From the NCBI GenBank assembly GCA_028583685.1, contig JAMXIF010000077.1, positions 11,939,363-12,003,362 on the forward strand: a DNA stretch of 64,000 bases, given 5' to 3'. Position 1 is the stretch's first letter, and every line of letters starts with the position of its first letter. The notes beneath the pieces were generated by a model, which did no database searches, had not been told where the DNA came from, and saw nothing but the letters and a program-made list of their open reading frames with translations. Both the position numbers and the translations under genes were made by a program. The stretch comes from Petaurus breviceps papuanus (taxonomy: Eukaryota; Chordata; Mammalia; Diprotodontia; Petauridae). This document shows positions 56,946 to 64,000 of the stretch, in pieces.

Positions 56946-57424
56946 CTTTCCTATTATAATGGCAAATGGTTTGCTTTCATTTGCCCTTGAAGATGTGACT
57001 TAGTAGCTGGTAACCATCATTTCATTTATACCTCATTTACTTCAAAACTGCCTTTAGACTTCTTTTTGGTAGTACAAATAAACTTGATTATTTTCCACTG
57101 TAAACTTCAACAAAACTTGTTTGTGTTCCTTAGATTTTCTGCATATTCTCTATGTCTCTTTATTGCAGAATTTAATATAAAAGACTTGTAAGAAAGTAAA
57201 AGCAATTAAACAAAAAGCTAAAGACACAGTATATACCTTCCTTTTCACTGAACTCTCACCTGTGACTCCAAGAAGCATATGCCAGCAAAACAATCTCAGC
57301 AGAAAGCTTAGAACAGGTAAGGGTAATACTTGATGGGACACAAACCCATTGGTGAGTTAAGGAGGATGCCTGTCCTAAGCATGTGAAGATGTCTCCTGGA
57401 GGAATTGGTGAATGAGGACAATAT
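56946..57424. other. no feature recognised
   Basis: Unique-looking sequence. Confidence 0.45.
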
Positions 57425-57690
57425 GTTCTAGTGGCCATGAAGGCAGTTAAAGCAGTCCTTGTAGAGTGCTGGGATTTTAGTCAGACATTGAAGATGCCAA
57501 GGTCATTCCCTGCCTCCTAGGCCATCACCATTTTTCTTGAATTTTGTCTTACAACTGCACTTAAATGATGTAGAAGAGAGAGTGAGGTTGACAACTCTGC
57601 TTCACTGAACTCCAATTAATATGAGTCAAGTCATCACTGTATGATGTCATTAGTCCTCTTCAAAAATGGAGGATGAACAAAAAGTACATC
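57425..57690 (+). repeat. dispersed repeat R2, copy 2 (family not named)
   Basis: 'gtggccatgaaggcagttaa', 'agtcagacattgaagatgcc', 'cctcctaggccatcaccatt', 'caactctgcttcactgaact', 'ttagtcctcttcaaaaatgg', then 'aggatgaacaaaaag'. Colinear with 38640-38912. Confidence 0.78.
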
Positions 57691-57764
57691 TGTACAAACA
57701 ATGGAGAGGGGACAATTATTTTGATATGTGGAAGAGAGAGCAAGGGATATGAATCAACCATTTC

Positions 57765-58235
57765 ATTAATCAGCAAACAGTTATGAAGCATTCATTATGT
57801 TTTGAGACACGGCATGGCTTAATGAATAGAGAACTTGCCTTGAACATTAACTTCCACCTTTGACACAAACCAACTGTGTGACCCTGGTTAAGATATTTAA
57901 CCTCTCTGTGTTGTAGGCAACTCTGAAGAAACAAATGAAGGAAGGGTGGAAGGAATAAACATATAGAGGGTAGGTGATAGACCAGTCAAACAACAAGCAG
58001 ATAACCTCAAATAAATAGAAGCAGGTAATAAATGGATGAAGAATAAGTTAAAGTGATTGCCAAACTATATTAGTAGAGGGAATTTCATCAATGGGAGACT
58101 TCCATACCAATGAAATTAGAGGTTTAGTCCCTATCCCTTATCAATAAGGAAGGAATTGCTCTCAGTGCTAGGGTCATAGAGGGAAAAAAGTAGAACAGTC
58201 TCTTACATCAAAGAATTTAAATTCTAAGGGAAAAT
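57765..58235 (-). repeat. L2-type LINE tail, minus strand, probably split
   Basis: Left piece 'cagttatgaagcattcatta'. Right piece 'cagtgctagggtcatagagg' then 'catcaaagaatttaaattct'. A SINE lies between them. Confidence 0.5.
57805..57935 (+). repeat. MIR-like SINE
   Basis: 'ggcatggcttaatgaataga', 'actgtgtgaccctggttaag'. Confidence 0.65.
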
Positions 58236-59850
58236 TAATGACCTTGGTTTGGGGTATGTTACATTTGACCTGTCAAAGTTGAAGAAAGAGATTTGGGAGT
58301 GAGTTAAATGAAAGTGATCATTGAAACATTCCAAGTGAATGAAGTAAGGCAAGAAAAATCATATATATGGAATGGAAGGAAAAGCAAAACAAGAAAAAAT
58401 CCTGGGAAGGGAGAACTGTCATCTTATTAGTGACTGAGAACCAACTTTGACAAATAAAGGGGAAAAAAGGAGCCATTAAATAGGAAGAAGAGAGTATTGA
58501 CTTTTCTTTCTCAAGTCAAGGATATTATTGGGCTTAGTTCATAATGGCCACTCCCAAAAGTTTCTCCTTCTTCCTTGGTAATTGATAATATGATGGTTGA
58601 AGAATCTTTTTTAACTTTCAAGGTCATAGGCTTCATTCCTTTCATTGTTCACCATACTACTTTAAAAGAGTTGATGAAAAGAAACATTAAATGAATCTGA
58701 CTGATTTTATAATGTTGCTGTGGCCAATCAAGTCACATTTTCTTCAATACATGGTTAATCAAGTAGAACCCTTTACAAAATATCTAACACGCTCCACAGT
58801 CTATCTCTCCAAGGTACTTTGCCTACACATCATCATCATCAGGATTCTCCCAGAACAAGTTTCCTTGTGTCCACCATGGGAATTGTCATCTTAACAAACT
58901 GTATGTGCCAGAAATGTGATTAAAATCAGATCTATATGTTTGCTATGGTGTCCCATGAACCCTAAATTTTCTCTCTCTTTTTGAGGGGGAATATATTTGC
59001 CATAAAAGTACATTTTAAATATCCTTTTGACTAGTGATATCAAATTTACCTGACACAAAATCCCTGAGTGTGTACAGAAACAGATTAAAATCTAATTGAG
59101 AAATGTTTAACAAAATAAATAAAAATACAGTTCGAGATAGATGATGTTACTTTGTGGTTTTTAAGGTTAGTATGTGGCCAATATTTGAGTATGAAACCAC
59201 TTCTTAAGATCCTTCTCTGAAAATAAAAAAGCTAGCCCTCCAAGGCATCCCACGAATTTATTCATGTTTTCTTGCTCAGATTTCTGTTAATTCTATGAAG
59301 AACTTTCACTTCATTGACTCCAATTTCCATGCTAGTTTTCCAGGGATGTGGTACTTTCTCAGAGAAGATGCATAATCCAAACTTAAAATATTTCTTTGTA
59401 ATTATATAATTAATTCAAGTCTAGGCCATAGGTGACATTTCTACTCAAATAAGAGGATCTAAACATTCCTTCATACACAAGTAGAGCTACAGATCCTGAC
59501 TCAGAGGATGTGTTTTCTGTCTGAACCATTGGTTGTGATTCTCTCTTCTTTTCAGGACCTCGTACCTTCCTTATCAGCACATGAGGGTATCTATTTCTGA
59601 CAGAGAGGATGTAGCCTTAGGTTTCATTCCTATATTAGGTTTCTATTTGAGACTTAAGTCTGCCTCTCACTTAATCTGCTGAATGATCCCATTTACTCAG
59701 TAAGACTTCCAATCTCTGGACTATCTCCACCAAATCAGATGGAGTTTGCAAGTCAATTTCAGGTCTTGTCTTCCACTACAATTGTATCCAGAAATTTCAA
59801 GTGATGAAATGGATCTGACCACTTACAAAGCACATCTCTAGCAGTTTTTC
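58236..59850. other. no repeat family recognised
   Basis: 1.6 kb of unique-looking sequence. The longest frame is 67 codons, without a domain. Confidence 0.45.
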
Positions 59851-59864
59851 TTGACCTAGCTTTA

Positions 59865-60031
59865 TTTTTTTTTGCTTTTTTGAGGGGGGGAAGATAGGGC
59901 AATTGGAGTTAACTGACTTGCCCAAGGTCACATAGCTAGTTTTGTGTTAAGTGTCTGAAGCTGGATTTGATCTCAGTTCCTCCTGACTCCAGGTCCAGTG
60001 CTGTATTCACTGCACCACCTAGCCACCCCTA
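59865..60031 (-). repeat. tRNA-derived SINE, minus strand
   Basis: T-rich tail at the left, 'ggcaattggagttaactgac', 'caaggtcacatagctagttt', head 'caccacctagccacccc' at the right. Duplication TTGACCTAGCTTTA (59851) / TTGACCCAACTTTA (60032). Confidence 0.92.
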
Positions 60032-60045
60032 TTGACCCAACTTTA

Positions 60046-60980
60046 ATATAAACTATATTAGACTTACTCAACACTTTCAAAATTTCTTAGAATATTTTAT
60101 TAATACCACTATATTTAAACACAGGTTCTTAATCTAATATTAGAGGACCTCTATGAAACTCAATACGTACAAGAAGATAATCCACATTACATTCCATATG
60201 ATCCCTATTTTAAATCAATTGATCTATGATGGCAGTTTTTAAGCAACCAATGAAGCAGTTTTAAAAATTAAACATTCATTATTTAAACATTAGTCATATA
60301 CAATACTATAAAATAGTAATGCAATGAATCATTCAATGAAGATCTGGCACATAGCAAATAACAGGAATTAAATTAATGGCAACCCAAAACCACAACCATA
60401 TACCAACTGATGTATAGGCATTAAAATCTAAATGATGGAACAGATGCATAGTTTCACCAAACACATATTCAATGTATTATTAACAACACTGAATGATAGA
60501 CTTTTTTATTAATATTTCTCAAGACTGTAGCAGATTGAGTGCCATATAATGAAATAATCATGAGAGATTTGAAAGTAGAAAATCTAGACAAAAATAAAAC
60601 AAAGTCCAAAATAAAGTGGAATTTTTAAAATAACCTGTAAAATTTGTGTAAGAATGACACATTTATTTTTAAAGCATTTGTCAAAATTCTAAAGAAAAAA
60701 AAATCATTTCAAAAATGGCAAGCAAATCTTAGCTAAATTTAGCTAAAAGTGGGAATCAAATAAAATGTCTAAAATTACATATATGTGGTTGTGTTTGTGT
60801 GTAAATACACACATACATACATATATTAAAATTTAGATAAGGATATATCTAAGCATGAAAGGTTTGGTTGTGACAGAGAAGATACTTAAAAGGAAGAGGA
60901 AGATACAAAATAATAAGAAAAGAATAAAAGGTTAGAAAGAAAACTCCACAGACTATCTCCTTTTGTTAAAAATGTTATAT
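60046..60980. other. no repeat family recognised
   Basis: AT-rich. A short TGTGT/ACATAC tract lies at about 60785-60830. Confidence 0.45.
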
Positions 60981-60984
60981 GGTT

Positions 60985-61222
60985 ATGCTAGGTGGTGCAG
61001 TGTATACAGTGCTGACCCCTGATTCAGGAGGACCTTAGTTCAAATCCATCTTCAGACACTGACTAGCTATCAGACCCTCATCAAGTTACTCAATCCTGTT
61101 TGTTTCAGTTACTCATTTGTGAAATGGGTTGGAGAAGAAAATGGCATATCATTCCAATATTTTTGCAATGAAAACCCCAAATGGGGTCATAATGAGTTGG
61201 ATAGGACTGAACAACAATAGGT
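60985..61222 (+). repeat. MAR1-type CORE-SINE
   Basis: 'atgctaggtggtgcagtgta', 'tgtgaaatgggttggagaag', 'gaaaaccccaaatggggtca', 'gagttggataggactgaaca': head, CORE and BovB/RTE-like tail all present. Confidence 0.93.
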
Positions 61223-61647
61223 CCATCATAATGATATTCTGATAAGTAGGGCTTTAAGTCCCCCTTACTTGCTTCTTATCAGTTTTGAAGCAATGCCTAA
61301 TTCCAAGGCGGTAACCAATCAAGAAATTAGGAAGATAGGATGAAGCCCACTCTCTTAACTGTATCCAATTATGAGACTTACCTACATCACCTCTTTTCTC
61401 CCATTATCATGCAATCCTTTCTTAACCCACTTCTAGTCCTTGACTATGAACAAACTGCTTTTTTTCCACCTCTTCTTTCTCTGTCAGGTACGGCTCTTAA
61501 AGTCTGATTATAATACAGGTAATTCCAACTGCTGCCTTTAGGAAGATCCCCACTCTCTTCCATCCCCATACTCTGTTTTCCCCCTCATCTGTTTTAAAGA
61601 GAATGGATACCTCTTCAGTGTGGAAGATTATGGGTCCCTCTACTCCA
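61223..61647. other. no feature recognised
   Basis: Unique-looking, moderately pyrimidine-rich sequence. Confidence 0.45.
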
Positions 61648-61687
61648 ACACTCTCTCTGTCTCTGTTTCTCTGTCTCTCTGTCTCTC

Positions 61688-61721
<34 letters not shown>

Positions 61722-61732
61722 ATTCTCTCTAA
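61648..61732. repeat. (CTCTGT)n and (CT)n low-complexity tract
   Basis: Mixed TCTCTG and CTCTCT units. Confidence 0.95.
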
Positions 61733-63084
61733 GAAAAAAAATGTAATTATTTTCCTCTTTTGTTCCTGACTAATATTCTCAGGACTTTTGAAAACAGTGT
61801 ATTGTGCAAACACACACATATATACATATATGTATGAATATATACACATATATAATCTATTAACAAACTCTTATCTTCCCAATGGGAAAAAATAGAAACA
61901 AATTTGTTACCTATTTAGACATTTCCAAAAGAGTTTCAACAATTTTTTATCCATTTGCTGAAAATATAAAAAAGTAACACCTTCTGATTAAAAATGTAAC
62001 AGTCAAATTTCAAAACAGCAATCATGATAAGTGAATTTGTATAATTCATGGATGGGATCAAGAAGCTAGTGTAATGATTGAGTACATAGAGGCAAAACAA
62101 TGAATCTTTGTGCATTATAGTTTTTGTTTTTGTTTTTTCAGCAGTCTTTAAATCCAAGTAGTGATCAAAATGGAACTTTCAGTTAGATAATTAAATTGTT
62201 CCATTACAAAGAATTAATCAAAGATTAAAATATAATATTGACATTTATTTATTATAAAAGTATCATTATTAATGAACTCAATGAAAACAATAATTCATAT
62301 ACTTTTGAAATTTTTCAAAATATTTATATTTACCTCAACATTAAAAAATTTGAACAAGTTCTAAAAGGTTCATAATTTTCAGTATAGAAAAATATGTAAT
62401 TTTCAACTAAATATAGATATGTGGAGGTGGGTTGAAAATATTTTTTTACCAAAATGTCTGTATGATCAGAGAGAAGATGACTGCAGTAAAGGACTTAACA
62501 CAAAGATTGAAATGCAACCTCTATGACTGGTTTTTCATAAGGAGCCTCAGATTTCTCTTCTACTAAATTTCTGTTCCATTTTCTGGCTTTTTAGTTTTTA
62601 TTCTCAGACTAAGAAAACCTCACAGAAGGCTTACATGAAATCCCAACCCCAGATGTAATTCAGGGAAAACATCATCCAGTGCTTCAGAGGACTTTCTGGG
62701 GTTCTCTATGCCATGATGAAGAATCAGTGCAAGATACTTCTGTATAGACTTCTTTAGGATTCACTAAGTTTAGAAACTAAATGAGCACACTTAGTATCTA
62801 TTGAAAAAGGAGCACGGTGCTTTACAGATGGTCTGTGCTCAATAAATGTAAGTGGGAATCCATTAATTAAATTGAGACTTCATAAAGTAACAAAATATTT
62901 TATTTTTAGTCTCTACTGAATTTTATGAATAATTCACTTATTTTAACACTGATTACTTAAATAGTTGATCAAAGTGAATAATGAAATTTCCAGATGTGGC
63001 ACAAAATGACGTGTAATTCATAAATATGTCTCCTTTCATGAGACTGTTTGAAGCCAAGATGAACAGCTTTCAACTCCTCAACAG
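61733..63084. other. no repeat family recognised
   Basis: AT-rich. A (CACATATA)-type tract lies at about 61808-61855, and a short SINE or L2 tail (gctcaataaatgtaa) at about 62838. Confidence 0.45.
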
Positions 63085-63178
63085 ACAAGATCTGACTTTC
63101 ACCTTTCTTTGTATCCACTGTGCTTAACACAGTGCTTGGAACATAGTAGGCACTTAATAGATGTTTATTGACTCTGTA
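63085..63178 (+). repeat. L2-type LINE 3' end
   Basis: 'ctttctttgtatccactgtg', 'cttaacacagtgcttggaac', 'atagtaggcacttaatagat', then 'gtttattgact'. Confidence 0.8.
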
Positions 63179-63734
63179 ACAATAATGTCCATAACTGTAT
63201 TCTGTCATTAAGGAGGATATACATTTGTGTAATAAATAACATTGTTCTGTTACCCGCAAAATGTATTCATTTGTATTGAATTTTGTTTTATGAATACCTA
63301 TTCCAATGACATAACACTAAGGAATTTCTCTAAAAAGTTTCAAGAGCAAGAGATAAATATGAAATAATGAAATAAAATTTAGGCTTTTAAAATATAAATG
63401 ATATTCATTCAAAATGAAGGTAAAATCTGTTATACTTTCAGATATGTGTGTATATGTGTAAAACACACATACACACTTGCAGATTTAAAATTTAACATGT
63501 GTTTCCTAAGGAAAAAAATCTAATATCTGTTTTCAATTTATCTTGTGTGAGTCTACATACAATTGGTTATGGTCATTTATGGGTGGGAGTCATAAATATT
63601 AATTAGATTCCTAGGTGTTCAAGTTGCTTGTCTGCTGCCAAAGTAACTGATTTAATTAATTACCCACTTTATTGTTTTAAGAATAGCACCTGTGGCATGT
63701 TTTAGCCACACTTCAGCAGCCTTCAGGATAAGAG
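63179..63734. other. no feature recognised
   Basis: AT-rich unique sequence with a short TGTGTGTATATG patch near 63445. Confidence 0.45.
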
Positions 63735-63737
63735 GGG

Positions 63738-63770
<33 letters not shown>

Positions 63771-63815
63771 GTGTGTGTGTGCGTGTGTGTGTGCGTGCGC
63801 ACATGCACATATGCA
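63735..63815. repeat. (TG)n microsatellite with GCG interruptions
   Basis: TG array with TGCG and TATG interruptions. Confidence 0.97.
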
Positions 63816-64000
63816 GGTGAGTGGACATCTGCATTTGCACAAATGGGCTCATGTATGAGTATACTTAGATTTTTAATGTCTTAAAAGGTTCTCCTCTTTG
63901 GATTAAAGTCTCAGATGGACAGAGACAATGTGGAAATACCTCTGGTTTATAATACAGATTAGTAGAGGTGTGGATAAATAAATATAATATTTGCTACCAG
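63816..64000. other. no feature recognised to the window edge
   Basis: Unique-looking sequence. Confidence 0.45.

Overview
The window looks like non-coding nuclear DNA from a marsupial. I cannot name the species. The signature is the repeat content: tRNA-derived SINEs, a CORE-SINE with a BovB/RTE-like 3' tail (MAR1 type), many L2 and CR1/L3-type LINE remnants, and L1 copies whose 3' ends and reverse-transcriptase fragments match the L1 lineage of marsupials as I remember it. Base composition is AT-rich. I found no convincing host exon, no host RNA gene and no CRISPR array. The sequence is best read as intergenic DNA or the inside of a large intron.

Layout. 1-14.8 kb: mostly unique sequence with L2, MIR-like and MAR1 SINE fragments, a CR1/L3 LINE on the minus strand (about 4.5-5.5 kb), an L1 3' end with a solo LTR inside it (5.7-7.0 kb), a palindromic hAT-like DNA transposon (7.7 kb) and a second LTR of the same family (13.1-13.6 kb). 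14.8-23.7 kb: one old minus-strand L1 that keeps most of ORF2, split by a HAL1-like element, a SINE and a younger 5'-truncated L1 that itself carries a SINE. Target-site duplications (TSDs) fix the order of these events. 24-32 kb: CR1/L3 fragments, a weak minus-strand L1, a plus-strand L1 covering the endonuclease part of ORF2, and SINEs. 32-36 kb: SINEs, microsatellites and another minus-strand L1 3' end. 36.6-38 kb: a SINE split by a 1,146-bp solo LTR with a clean 5-bp duplication. The strand antisense to the window carries a 145-codon open frame with a signal-peptide-like start and internal repeats. 38-45 kb: sparse repeats, with a repeat-poor stretch at 41.9-45.4 kb. 45.4-47.3 kb: a MAR1 SINE split by the third copy of the shorter LTR, then an L1 3' end. 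47-64 kb: scattered SINE, L2 and CR1/L3 pieces and several microsatellites.

No operon, pathway or gene set operates here. The informative content is the nesting record of retroelements, two LTR families with open frames inside the LTR, two or three dispersed repeats I cannot name, and a few perfect hairpins. I see no undescribed biological system that the sequence alone would support. The best candidates for a second look are the LTR open frames and the HAL1-like element.
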